Positions 1 to 6,349 of a stretch of DNA of 64,000 bases are shown piece after piece. A program made the translations under genes and the position numbers. The DNA lies in contig NZ_JAHLMF010000013.1 in NCBI RefSeq assembly GCF_018919385.1, positions 1 through 64,000 of the forward strand, given 5' to 3'. Numbering within the stretch: the first letter of the stretch is position 1; every line of letters begins with the position of its first letter. The notes under the pieces are model-generated. The model was not told where the DNA came from. It ran no database searches and saw only the letters and a program-made list of their open reading frames with translations. The DNA is from Geomonas diazotrophica. Its GTDB lineage: Bacteria > Desulfobacterota > Desulfuromonadia > Geobacterales > Geobacteraceae.

Positions 1-54
1 AACGGCTACTTTGGCTTTGAATTCTGCGCTGTGACGGGTGCGATGTTGTGGCAT
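1..54 (-). CDS. IS3-family transposase OrfA, N-terminal start only
   Basis: The first 18 codons of a minus-strand gene run off the left edge of the window. They read MPQHRTRHSAEFKAKVAV, which closely resembles the start of IS3-group OrfA proteins, where a His-Ser-Ala-Glu-Phe-Lys-Ala-Lys segment opens the helix-turn-helix domain that binds the element's ends. An AGGAGAGG-type ribosome site lies just upstream at about 57-66. Only the start is visible, so intactness of the element cannot be judged. It implies an insertion sequence inside the integrated island, reading leftward out of the window. Confidence 0.7.
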   Translation of the reverse strand, partial: MPQHRTRHSAEFKAKVAV

Positions 55-95
55 TGAACCTCTCCTCTGGAAATAGGTCGGTCCATTGCTTATCA

Positions 96-123
96 CCCTG
101 TCTCAAAAACCGCAACCACTTCA
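96..123. repeat. Probable terminal inverted repeat of the IS3-type element
   Basis: Read leftward from 123 the sequence starts TGAAGTGGTTGCGG and continues toward the transposase start at 54. IS3 elements usually begin with TG and have a short leader before OrfA, so this is the likely outer end. The partner end is outside the window, so the boundary is an inference. Confidence 0.35.
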
Positions 124-142
124 GATTGAGGTTTAGTGGAGG

Positions 143-481
143 GTGAAATCGCGAATTTACTTGTCACGGCGCAATTTGCTTACACTACTGTCTAAACTCG
201 ATCGCCGAGCTGCTGGCCAGCAGGCTGAGTGCACCCTAGTCAAAAACGATAATGCCAATCGAATGTTCCGTCAGACAATGAAATCCGTCGAGGTTATTGC
301 CGTCGAGGATGATGAATTCTACGCAGAGCGGGATCCGGGACCGGTCCACGTCGATGACACTCCCGGCCGCGAGCTCGCATTGGCTGTCCTGAAACTACAT
401 GGGCACGAATATCTCAATGACCAGGAGTACGCGGTTGTTGAGGAATTTCTTTCGAGGTATGGGCTGAAGGCTGGCCGTTAA
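143..481 (+). CDS. Hypothetical protein, 112 aa, island-borne
   Basis: This is a soluble 112-residue protein with a GTG start preceded by a GTGGAGG-like ribosome site. It opens with a basic Tyr-Leu-Ser-Arg-Arg-Asn segment followed by an amphipathic helix, and has an acidic middle and a short C-terminal helix. I recall similar proteins annotated as hypothetical on plasmids and islands, but I know no function. It begins about 20 bases inside the presumed IS end, so transcription may depend on the insertion sequence. The gene stops at the edge of the repeat-bounded toxin-antitoxin unit. Confidence 0.6.
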   Translation: MKSRIYLSRRNLLTLLSKLDRRAAGQQAECTLVKNDNANRMFRQTMKSVEVIAVEDDEFYAERDPGPVHVDDTPGRELALAVLKLHGHEYLNDQEYAVVEEFLSRYGLKAGR

Positions 482-492
482 TTATGTTAAAT

Positions 493-515
493 CTGGTTAT
501 GCACTTGGCTCAAGC
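493..515 (+). repeat. Left terminal inverted repeat of the TA cassette
   Basis: It begins CTGGTTATGCACTTGG. Its inverted partner at 1432-1454 differs only at the twelfth base. A third, same-orientation copy lies at 1376-1399. Confidence 0.6.
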
Positions 516-606
516 GCCCGTGGACCTTGCCACGGAGGCGTGGCAACACACTGACCGATGCGCCTGAAGCGTTTGCCAACAGTTTTTGTTTGGATTTGAA
601 CGAAAA

Positions 607-645
607 TATGATAACATCTAGCTAGACCGGCTAGATCGAGGAGAA
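607..645 (+). promoter_or_regulatory. Promoter and autoregulatory operator of the TA pair
   Basis: TATGAT at 607-612 fits a -10 box. It is followed by an inverted repeat, ATCTAGC at 616-622 and GCTAGAT at 630-636, and then by the ribosome site GAGGAGAA at 638-645. Phd/YefM antitoxins normally bind such palindromes to repress their own operon; the operator role is inferred from position. Confidence 0.5.
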
Positions 646-649
646 CCCT

Positions 650-931
650 ATGAAAAATTATGAAAAACATTCCCCACACGTCGGATCCTGGCAACTCCAG
701 GATGCAAAGAACCGTCTGAGCCAGGTGGTGAACTCGGCCCGATCCGTAGGCCCTCAGACCATCACTCTTCGCGGTGAGCCAGCAGCGGTGGTCATCTCCA
801 TCGAGGAGTACCGGAAGATGGTTGGGAAGCCTAAAACATCTCTATCCGCCTTTTTTGCTCAGTCACCCCTTCACAATGTCGAACTCGATCTCACGCGCAG
901 CACTGATCTGCCTCGGGAGGTGGATCTGTGA
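650..931 (+). CDS. Phd/YefM-family antitoxin
   Basis: This 93-aa protein has the typical Phd/YefM layout: an N-terminal DNA-binding part with Trp-Gln-Leu-Gln-Asp-Ala-Lys-Asn-Arg-Leu-Ser, the Thr-Leu-Arg-Gly-Glu-Pro-Ala-Ala-Val-Val strand, an Ile-Glu-Glu-Tyr helix, and an extended tail that would wrap the toxin. It should neutralise the PIN-domain toxin encoded next and repress the operon through the palindrome at 616-636. A good ribosome site lies 5 bases before the ATG. The stop overlaps the toxin start by four bases, so the two are translationally coupled with the antitoxin made first. Confidence 0.88.
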   Translation: MKNYEKHSPHVGSWQLQDAKNRLSQVVNSARSVGPQTITLRGEPAAVVISIEEYRKMVGKPKTSLSAFFAQSPLHNVELDLTRSTDLPREVDL

Positions 932-1353
932 ATGTTAAGTATCTGCTGGATACCTGCCTGGTTTCAGAATTGGTCAAAAAAGAGCCAGACCCAAAGGTAG
1001 TGGTTTGGCTGGATGGCTGTAACGAAGAGAACCTGTTTTTAAGCGTGTTGACCATAGGAGAAATCCAAAAGGGTATCAGTAAACTACCGGATGATGAGCG
1101 CAAGGAAACACTTCAGAGGTGGCTCGAAGACGACCTGACAGAGCGGTTTAAGGGAAGGATCTTGGATGTGGATAGGGATGCAGCCATGGCGTGGGGTAGA
1201 CTTCTGGGATCTTCAGCGAGCAGAGGCGAAACGCTTCCGGTAATGGACTCCTTAATTGCCGCTACGGCTATCAATTGGGGGCTGGTTGTTGTGACGCGGA
1301 ACGTCAAAGACATGGGACGATGCACGGAGAGTTTATTTAATCCGTGGGAGTGA
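928..1353 (+). CDS. PIN-domain ribonuclease toxin, VapC/FitB type
   Basis: This is a 141-aa PIN-domain protein predicted to be a Mg-dependent RNase toxin. The acidic residues of the fold are visible: Asp8 (LLDTC), Glu45 (IGEI), Asp107 (PVMDSLIAATA) and Asp128 in the Arg-Asn-Val-Lys-Asp motif. The C-terminal Phe-Asn-Pro-Trp is also typical of FitB-like VapC proteins. All catalytic residues are present, so it is probably active. The start is GTG at 928, overlapping the antitoxin stop (GTGA), and a GGGAGG ribosome site lies within the antitoxin end. Pairing PIN toxins with Phd-type antitoxins is common. The RNA target cannot be told from sequence. Confidence 0.88.
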   Translation: MNVKYLLDTCLVSELVKKEPDPKVVVWLDGCNEENLFLSVLTIGEIQKGISKLPDDERKETLQRWLEDDLTERFKGRILDVDRDAAMAWGRLLGSSASRGETLPVMDSLIAATAINWGLVVVTRNVKDMGRCTESLFNPWE

Positions 1354-1375
1354 AGTCCCGAACCAACACATCAAC

Positions 1376-1454
1376 TTATGCACTTGGCTCGAGAGCCCGC
1401 GGCGGTCGAACTCCAAGACTATGTCGTCAGGGCTTGAGCCAAATGCATAACCAG
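1376..1454 (+). repeat. Nested repeat copy and right terminal repeat forming a 79-bp hairpin element
   Basis: TTATGCACTTGGCTC at 1376-1390 is followed by its near-perfect inverted partner at 1436-1450 and by the right terminal repeat ending at 1454. The pair can fold into a stem of about 20 bp around a 40-base loop and resembles a miniature inverted-repeat element. The left half matches 497-520 at 22 of 24 bases, so the same repeat occurs three times in 1 kb. Confidence 0.5.
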
Positions 1455-1462
1455 AATGTTAA

Positions 1463-1500
1463 ATATGGCATAAATGCAAAATATGTCTTTTATGCCATAT
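1463..1500. repeat. Perfect 12-bp inverted repeat, AT-rich
   Basis: ATATGGCATAAA at 1463-1474 is matched exactly by its complement at 1489-1500 across a 14-base loop. It begins inside the right-hand 9-bp duplication of the TA cassette. It could be a weak terminator, a protein-binding site or the end of another element; nothing decides between these. Confidence 0.5.
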
Positions 1501-1552
1501 CGGATAAAAACATGATTACTGATAATAATGGGTCTCCAAATTTGAGTGTGGA

Positions 1553-1762
1553 TTAGGTGTGGGTGCCTTTGGTGTAAAGCAGTTTAAACCTAAGCACTTC
1601 GAAGGACAGACCGTTGCCGGCGTCATAGACCTTGCGGATTCCGTTGTTTAGCCACTCGGTGAAGGCATTGGTGAACCTGTAGTCCCACCAGTTGAAGATC
1701 TCATGGTGCCAGTTGCCAACGGCGGTGAAAATATCGGTGAAATATGAACGAGCTTCCTCGGG
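1553..1762 (-). pseudogene. ISL3-like transposase, C-terminal fragment
   Basis: On the minus strand about 69 codons up to a TAA at 1553-1555 read like the C-terminal end of an ISL3/IS204/IS1001-type DDE transposase. The telling part is Trp-His-His-Glu-Ile-Phe, then Arg-Phe-Thr-Asn-Ala-Phe-Thr-Glu-Trp-Leu-Asn-Asn, which matches the conserved TNA-xx-E-xx-N region after the last catalytic Glu. The reading frame loses resemblance near 1762, where a different coding frame (a small membrane protein) takes over. The rest of the transposase is missing, so this is a dead remnant. Confidence 0.6.
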
Positions 1763-1983
1763 AATCCAAGGGTTAACCCGAGAGTGACGACGATACCAAT
1801 CATTCCCAAGATAAGAGTAGCCCCTACCCTTTTGGCTTCGAGCTTGGAGATGGTTGCCCCTCCGAAAATCACCTTGTAGTCGTCGTTATCTTTATTCATG
1901 TTTTGGTACTCGTCCAGCGGTTCCTGCCTTGACCTGCCTGGTTTTGGGGGCAGGTCCAAGAACGTGGTTGGAACGTCACTCAT
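1648..1983 (-). CDS. Small membrane protein, truncated by transposase remnant
   Basis: The minus-strand frame encodes 111 residues, but only the first 75 or so look genuine. They comprise a polar N-terminus rich in Pro, Asp and Asn, then one hydrophobic segment of about 20 residues (roughly 54-74, Ala-Thr-Leu-Ile-Leu-Gly-Met-Ile-Gly-Ile-Val-Val) ending in Leu-Gly-Phe-Pro. The remaining Ser/Pro/Gly-rich residues are read out of frame through the transposase remnant. It lies 45 bases downstream of the TIR-domain gene in the same direction and may be its membrane partner. The original C-terminus is lost. A start at the later Met (about 1897) is possible. Confidence 0.5.
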   Translation of the reverse strand: MSDVPTTFLDLPPKPGRSRQEPLDEYQNMNKDNDDYKVIFGGATISKLEAKRVGATLILGMIGIVVTLGLTLGFPRKLVHISPIFSPPLATGTMRSSTGGTTGSPMPSPSG

Positions 1984-2028
1984 TCCAGCGCAAGGAACAG
2001 TTGAAGTACCAACTTGTTCTCTATCTTG

Positions 2029-2733
2029 TCAGCTCCAGATGGCGACCAGCTCGGCAATCTTGGTTGCGATCACCGTCATTGTGTCCTCCGATGTGTCCAG
2101 GCCGCTTCGCGAAGCGAGCATGGGGCTGATATCGCGCAGCGCTGTGTACGTTGTACCATGCACGATAGGCACCAGCCGGTTACCCTGCAGGAGCGTCGAA
2201 AGCTCTTTATCTGCAATGCCCTCTTTCGGGAGGCGTGCGAGCAATGCAGGGGTCACTAGGACGAGCCCGATTTTCGAGGCGGCCAAGCCCTTGTCGATCG
2301 CGCGCATCATTGGAACGCCAAGGCCAAGGTCTTTCTCGCTGAACCAAACCTTGACACCAGCCGCCTCGAGCAAATCGTGCAGTTCCTTGGCGGCGCCTTG
2401 CCGGTCGTCCCAGGCATGGCAGAGGAAGCAATCTCGAAGATCTGGCTTAGCCGCCGTTTGTATCTCAACAGCCTCACGAACCGGCGTGAGCGACGCAACC
2501 TGAGCTGGCGTGTACGAGACGGACGAACTGGCGCGCGACCAGCGCGGCCTTGAACTACCACTCCCGATTGATCTTCCACCGCCGCTGTAGCTGCTGCTTC
2601 CCGATGGGTAAGGCGAACTGTAGCCCCCACTGTAGCTGCTGCGGTAGCCGCCATAGCGGAAGCTGCATGCAGGACAGTTCGCTGCGGCGGCTGCGGATTT
2701 GTGACCTCGAATTGGTGCTGTGAATCGTGCCAT
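2029..2733 (-). CDS. TIR-domain protein with Gly/Ser/Tyr-rich N-terminus
   Basis: This 234-aa protein has a C-terminal TIR domain at about residues 100-230. Visible features are the first strand with Phe-Leu-Cys-His-Ala-Trp-Asp-Asp, the Val-Trp-Phe-Ser-Glu-Lys-Asp box 2 region, and Asp-Lys-Glu-Leu (Glu177), the position of the catalytic Glu in NAD-cleaving TIR proteins. Residues 20-23 are Cys-Pro-Ala-Cys, followed by a 45-residue repetitive Gly-Ser-Tyr stretch, so the N-terminus looks flexible or assembly-prone. Bacterial TIR proteins often act in antiphage defence or as effectors by depleting NAD; that is family knowledge and the role here is unproven. GAGGAAG lies before the ATG. Confidence 0.75.
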   Translation of the reverse strand: MARFTAPIRGHKSAAAAANCPACSFRYGGYRSSYSGGYSSPYPSGSSSYSGGGRSIGSGSSRPRWSRASSSVSYTPAQVASLTPVREAVEIQTAAKPDLRDCFLCHAWDDRQGAAKELHDLLEAAGVKVWFSEKDLGLGVPMMRAIDKGLAASKIGLVLVTPALLARLPKEGIADKELSTLLQGNRLVPIVHGTTYTALRDISPMLASRSGLDTSEDTMTVIATKIAELVAIWS

Positions 2734-2760
2734 TGCTTCCTCCTTTATTTGATGACGGCG

Positions 2761-2779
2761 TTGATGGTATGCACATCAA
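2761..2779. promoter_or_regulatory. Inverted repeat upstream of the TIR gene
   Basis: TTGATG and CATCAA flank a 7-base spacer at 2761-2779, about 28 bases before the TIR start codon. The position fits an operator, but no regulator can be named. Confidence 0.3.
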
Positions 2780-3205
2780 CCGCCATGCGACGACTCAATC
2801 GCGACCGTGGGGAGATGCGTTTTAACTGCGGGTTGGATTATGCCTTCTTGCGCCACAAAACTTGCAAGATGTCATATCGTTGTCCGCTCAGCTCGTTGAG
2901 ACTAACCCTTCGCTCCATGGCGGAAATTCCATCTTGAGGTAATCGAGATCGTGGAGGATGATGCCGTTGGCGACAAGGTGGTTGAGAGAGGACGAAGGGT
3001 CCGATGTCAGTGATCGCATGGACTTCCCAAAAAATCCACACTATATTTTTGTTGGGATGGTTTTGTCACCTTTGAGTTTCCACACCGAAATTCGAAGAGC
3101 CATAATAATTACATCAGGTGCACCATCGCCGTTTGTTCAAGTTGGGCCACTACGCACGGGTACGAGAACGAGGCGGTGGAGTACGCGGACGGCACTGAGG
3201 TTTTG
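2780..3205. other. Non-coding or decayed stretch
   Basis: I see no gene I can support here. A minus-strand reading of about 43 codons (2890-3020), containing Leu-Asn-His-Leu-Val-Ala-Asn-Gly-Ile-Ile-Leu, has a vaguely transposase-like flavour but no clear family motif. The part from 3045 to 3110 is AT-rich and may hold the promoter for the gene at 3206. Confidence 0.4.
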
Positions 3206-3598
3206 ATGTCCACTCCCTATGTTATTTACGCCGGCAACGCAAAAGTCACCGTAGAGTTGCCGACTACCGTCATCATCGAAAGGGATCAGCACTCAGTGGT
3301 AACGGAGATCGATTTGCCACGAATTGAAGATGTGGAAAAAATAGATACACTACAGACAGCCTTGGCCGAGCGGGTCAACGAGCTCGAGGCGATTTGCCAA
3401 GGAAGCAGGATGAGCGTTCCCATGGATAACCAGGGAGTGTTGTGGCTAAGGTGCGAGCATCGGCTGCCGGTGAGAGTCGACGAAATTGCTTCTACCCTTG
3501 AAGAACATATTGGTCACAGCAGGCAGCTTTTCTCCACTATCATCGCCGAGTTCCTAGTGCCGCCGGAGAAAGCAAGCCACCTGCACCTGGTGAAGTGA
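3206..3598 (+). CDS. Hypothetical protein, about 130 aa
   Basis: This is a soluble acidic protein of unknown function. I chose the ATG at 3206 because GAGG lies five bases upstream at 3197-3200; an in-frame GTG at 3176 would add ten residues but lacks a comparable site. The N-terminal half is strand-rich (Tyr-Val-Ile-Tyr-Ala-Gly-Asn-Ala-Lys-Val-Thr-Val-Glu-Leu). A helical middle part (Glu-Lys-Ile-Asp-Thr-Leu-Gln-Thr-Ala-Leu) may be a short coiled coil. A stem-loop terminator follows at 3688-3724. No motif links it to a known family. Confidence 0.55.
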   Translation: MSTPYVIYAGNAKVTVELPTTVIIERDQHSVVTEIDLPRIEDVEKIDTLQTALAERVNELEAICQGSRMSVPMDNQGVLWLRCEHRLPVRVDEIASTLEEHIGHSRQLFSTIIAEFLVPPEKASHLHLVK

Positions 3599-3687
3599 TC
3601 AGTTGTTCTTCTGGGGGAGGTAATGCTGTATTTAGTTGTTTCTTGTTGACCTGACACGATTAATCATTTATAAAACTCGCTAACAAC

Positions 3688-3724
3688 ACCCGTCACCTCC
3701 GTCTGGACGTCGGCGGGTTTTTTC
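3688..3724 (+). terminator. Rho-independent terminator
   Basis: ACCCG at 3688-3692 pairs with CGGGT at 3714-3718, with GACGT/CCTCC-type inner pairing and a run of six T. It would end the transcript of the hypothetical gene at 3206. Confidence 0.6.
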
Positions 3725-3793
3725 ATTTAGCTGGTGTTAAAACTGTAACAACGGACCTTGCCAAATTTAACACAAGCCAAAATTGAGGTTGAA

Positions 3794-4465
3794 ATGGAGT
3801 TTGTAGCTTATCTTCGGGTTTCCACCACAAAGCAGGGCATCGATGGTTTAGGCATCGAAGCACAACGAGCCGCTATCGAAAAACACCTTCGCCCAGGCGA
3901 CATAATCCTCCACGAGTTCGTTGAAGTCGAGTCAGGCAAAATAACGAACCGACCTGAGCTCGGGAAGGCCCTTGAGGAGTGCCGACTTCGCCGGGCGACG
4001 CTTCTAGTCGCCAAACTGGACCGCCTGGCTCGCAACGTCGCTTTCATCTCCGCGCTGATGGAGTCGGGGGTGGAGTTCGTTGCCTGCGATTTCCCCCAAG
4101 CCAACCGACTTACTCTACACATTCTTGCCGCGGTAGCCGAGCACGAGCGAGAGATGATCTCGAACAGGACAAAAGCAGCCCTGGCGGTTGCCAAAGCGAG
4201 AGGGGTGAAATTGGGGCACAACAATTTAAAGCCGGAGATCTCAGCTAAAGGCCGAGAGGCTTCGATCGAGGTGAGGCGTCAGGCTGCAGACGAGTTTGCT
4301 TTGAGAGTTTACCCGATCATTGCTGCCTTTCGCCAAAATGGACGCTCTCTGCGCGGGATCGCCGCGGATCTGAATGTGGCGAGGTATGCTACTCCTCGCC
4401 AGCGCCAGTGGTCAGCGGTAACAGTAAGGAATGTGATTTCAAGGGTGGCTACGGCGGAGCCGTAA
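3794..4465 (+). CDS. Small serine recombinase (resolvase/invertase type)
   Basis: This protein of 223 aa has the resolvase catalytic domain at the N-terminus: Ala-Tyr-Leu-Arg-Val-Ser-Thr with nucleophile Ser10, the Lys-Leu-Asp-Arg-Leu-Ala-Arg motif, and Glu-Arg-Glu-Met-Ile-Ser-Asn-Arg-Thr before the long E helix. A C-terminal helix-turn-helix-like part (Gly-Arg-Ser-Leu-Arg-Gly-Ile-Ala) follows. It probably resolves or inverts DNA within a mobile element. I chose the ATG at 3794 (GAGG at 3785-3788) over an upstream TTG at 3758. It is much smaller than, and distinct from, the large recombinase at 8623. It lies between two terminators, so it is transcribed alone. Confidence 0.85.
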   Translation: MEFVAYLRVSTTKQGIDGLGIEAQRAAIEKHLRPGDIILHEFVEVESGKITNRPELGKALEECRLRRATLLVAKLDRLARNVAFISALMESGVEFVACDFPQANRLTLHILAAVAEHEREMISNRTKAALAVAKARGVKLGHNNLKPEISAKGREASIEVRRQAADEFALRVYPIIAAFRQNGRSLRGIAADLNVARYATPRQRQWSAVTVRNVISRVATAEP

Positions 4466-4494
4466 AAAAAACGGCTTCCTGATTTCCGTTTTTA
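4464..4494 (+). terminator. Terminator after the small serine recombinase
   Basis: AAAAACGG at about 4466-4473 pairs with CCGTTTTT at 4485-4493, giving a stem with A-rich and T-rich flanks directly after the stop codon. It could act in both directions. Confidence 0.6.
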
Positions 4495-4566
4495 AAGAAG
4501 TTTTTGACCAAAGCCTTACCAGGGGCATGCCATTACAAATGGGATCAGCTCAACAAGCTAATCCTA

Positions 4567-4860
4567 TCAAGCCTCTGTAATTTCACGTTTTTCGCGAACA
4601 AATGAAATTTTCAGATTGAATGGCCTGGCGACTTTCTCGAGCGTCTCAAGCGTCGGATTGCCCCGGTCATTTTCTATGTCCATCAGTACGCGCGGAAAGA
4701 TTTTCAGAATTTTGGTGGCATATTCCGCCTGTGTCAGACCGATCATCTTGCGCATTCGCCTGGTTGCCTGGCCCAATGTTAGTGCACCGCGTTCTAGTTC
4801 AGCGTACAAAACCTCTCTTTCCGCCTGAATATCTTTGTTATTTCGCCTAACTTTTCGCAT
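4567..4860 (-). CDS. hipB: HipB-like XRE-family antitoxin
   Basis: This 97-aa protein has a Cro/C1-type helix-turn-helix at about residues 32-85: Arg-Lys-Met-Ile-Gly-Leu-Thr-Gln-Ala-Glu-Tyr-Ala, then Asp-Ile-Glu-Asn-Asp-Arg-Gly-Asn-Pro-Thr-Leu-Glu-Thr-Leu. The Gly-Asn-Pro-Thr-Leu-Glu signature is typical of HipB-like repressors. It follows the hipA toxin with a 2-base gap, and its AGGAGGT ribosome site lies inside the toxin's last codons, so it is co-translated. It should bind the palindromes upstream of hipA and restrain the kinase. The toxin-first order is the reverse of the classical hipBA operon. Confidence 0.82.
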   Translation of the reverse strand: MRKVRRNNKDIQAEREVLYAELERGALTLGQATRRMRKMIGLTQAEYATKILKIFPRVLMDIENDRGNPTLETLEKVARPFNLKISFVREKREITEA

Positions 4861-4862
4861 AT

Positions 4863-6158
4863 CTACCTCCTGGCTGCCTTGGCCAGATCCTCAGCGATCT
4901 CTTCACAGCGACGGGCCACCCCTTCGATGACCTCCCCTTCCACTCCGCAGCCCTCCATGAGTTCAGGTAGACGCCGTACAGTTTCAGCATCCTGAGCAAA
5001 GGCCTCGCGAAGAGCAAAGGTGTCGCACATATCTGAGAGAGCTTCCTCGATCGCAGCCCAATCCGGTCGTCCGATGGCCGGTTCCAGTTCCACAGGCCAC
5101 CTACTCGCGCGCGGTATTCCTTCAGGATCCAGGAACATGGGGGCGAAGTCATATACTGGGGAGAGGGATGCCGTACCGCGGCGTTTCAGGATAGCCGTGT
5201 TCCTTCCATGGTTGTCTGTATTACGCAAAGCACAATTCAGGATGTCCCTACGCACGTATTCCAAGACGTCGTCTTTGTAGTCGGTACACGAATCCGCAAT
5301 GGCTTCGCAAAAGACCAGGTGATTACCCTGTTTGCCAAATTCGGCCACCTCGGCCGCCGAGCAGACCGTTTCCAAACCGTGGCGCTCCAGGATGCCGGAA
5401 TGTGCTTCTCGGTCGAAGCGCGGTATAAAGAGGCTGTCATCGCAAAATTCAAGCGATCTGCCAACCTTTAACCCGAACATTCTGGCAACCTCGAGGTATG
5501 GTGCTTCGTTCCTCAAAACAGTCCTATCTTTCTCCTTTTTCCCTCGTGGGAACTTAACGAGCCAGCAATCTGCGACCTCGGCGTCCGGAAGAGACCCCGA
5601 AGGGTGCCAACGCCCGCGGTGATCGCGCTCCAGTAAATATTTTGGTGCGTCTCCCTGGACGTCGGTAGCTCCGGCCATAACCGCACCGCGCTCTTCGGCG
5701 TATTCAATGAAATCCGCGTTCTTATCGATTATTTCTTCCCGGGTGAACCCGTCGTGAGGTGGCGCCGGTGCCATGGCGGCTTCCGCTATTCTCAGGTTTC
5801 CTGGAGGGTTCCCAGCGCCCTGCAGTAAAAGTGACCAATCGGCCTCAGGCCCATCGCCGCGACGCCCCATTCGCTTGAGCCAGACCCTGCGACCGGCCCC
5901 AGTAGGAATAATATCGAGCAAAAAAGCTGGCCACCGAGGCGTATCAAAGCCGCCAAAAGTGACAGGGTAGTTAAAGGCGATATTGGGGAGCAGCTCATTT
6001 TCGCTTAGTGCGCTAAAAGCGTATTCGAACTCATACTCGAGGATACCGCCCCCTTGATACCCAAGGCCGAGGGACTTTGCGTAAGGTTCGAACTCGGCCG
6101 CCAGTCTCCAGCGGCCATTGATGAATATTTCGATTGTGGCTTTCCGTTTAGCACTCAT
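4863..6158 (-). CDS. hipA: HipA-family Ser/Thr kinase toxin
   Basis: This 431-aa protein has the features of a HipA-family kinase. They are a Gly-rich loop at about 160-176 (Ala-Gly-Ala-Thr-Asp-Val-Gln-Gly-Asp-Ala-Pro-Lys-Tyr-Leu), Phe-Ile-Pro-Arg-Phe-Asp-Arg at 244-250, the catalytic loop Arg-Asn-Thr-Asp-Asn-His-Gly-Arg-Asn around Asp315, and the metal-binding Val-Tyr-Asp-Phe-Ala-Pro at 335-340. All key residues are present, so activity is likely. HipA kinases phosphorylate translation factors such as glutamyl-tRNA synthetase and slow growth; the target of this one is unknown. The N-terminus is longer and more divergent than in E. coli HipA. It is the first gene of a two-gene operon with hipB. 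Confidence 0.85.
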   Translation of the reverse strand: MSAKRKATIEIFINGRWRLAAEFEPYAKSLGLGYQGGGILEYEFEYAFSALSENELLPNIAFNYPVTFGGFDTPRWPAFLLDIIPTGAGRRVWLKRMGRRGDGPEADWSLLLQGAGNPPGNLRIAEAAMAPAPPHDGFTREEIIDKNADFIEYAEERGAVMAGATDVQGDAPKYLLERDHRGRWHPSGSLPDAEVADCWLVKFPRGKKEKDRTVLRNEAPYLEVARMFGLKVGRSLEFCDDSLFIPRFDREAHSGILERHGLETVCSAAEVAEFGKQGNHLVFCEAIADSCTDYKDDVLEYVRRDILNCALRNTDNHGRNTAILKRRGTASLSPVYDFAPMFLDPEGIPRASRWPVELEPAIGRPDWAAIEEALSDMCDTFALREAFAQDAETVRRLPELMEGCGVEGEVIEGVARRCEEIAEDLAKAARR

Positions 6159-6215
6159 GCTACCTTAATAGCATATTTTCGAAGCCAATGCAATTTTTAC
6201 CGCTATTGGAATAGC
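6159..6215 (-). promoter_or_regulatory. Paired HipB-type operators at the hipA promoter
   Basis: Two related palindromes precede hipA. GCTATT-GG-AATAGC at 6202-6215 is perfect, and GCTA-CCTTAA-TAGC at 6159-6172 shares its arms and overlaps the hipA ribosome site. Their centres are 43 bases apart, close to four helical turns, as expected for cooperative binding by two dimers. Binding by HipB is inferred from position. Confidence 0.5.
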
Positions 6216-6274
6216 ACATATAGCCGGCCCGAGGTCTTTGGGGTGCTGTTCTTAGATGGGTGGGCACGTAGACG

Positions 6275-6308
6275 CAAAAAAAGCCCGGTGAGCCCCACGG
6301 GCTTTTCG
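6275..6308. terminator. Bidirectional terminator
   Basis: AAAAGCCCG pairs with CGGGCTTTT around a 10-base loop (6278-6286 and 6298-6306), with A and T runs on either side. It separates the small secreted-peptide gene from the hipA promoter. Confidence 0.75.
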
Positions 6309-6349
6309 CTACTGGCTTGCTTCGCGCCGTCTCGTATGTGCTTACCAGG

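Larger units (their letters stand above)
484..1464 (+). mobile_element. Toxin-antitoxin cassette with terminal inverted repeats and 9-bp flanking direct repeats
   Basis: The segment 493-1454 begins and ends with 23-bp inverted repeats (493-515 and 1432-1454) that match at 22 of 23 positions. Directly outside are identical 9-bp copies of ATGTTAAAT at 484-492 and 1456-1464, with one extra A at 1455. This is the structure left by transposition with a 9-bp target duplication. The only genes inside are the antitoxin and toxin; there is no transposase. It therefore looks like a non-autonomous cassette moved by an unseen transposase. The reading is structural; I do not recognise the repeat sequence. 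Confidence 0.6.

Noticed and set aside
1368-1464. Integron attC site after the toxin gene
   Set aside because: There is a GTTAAAT box and an imperfect hairpin, but the inner repeat has the opposite polarity (TTATGC on the left, GCATAA on the right), no RYYYAAC box fits on the left, and no integrase is nearby. Terminal inverted repeats explain it better.
2890-3020. Transposase remnant downstream of the TIR promoter region
   Set aside because: A 43-codon reading has a slight Tn3-like look, but no conserved motif could be confirmed.
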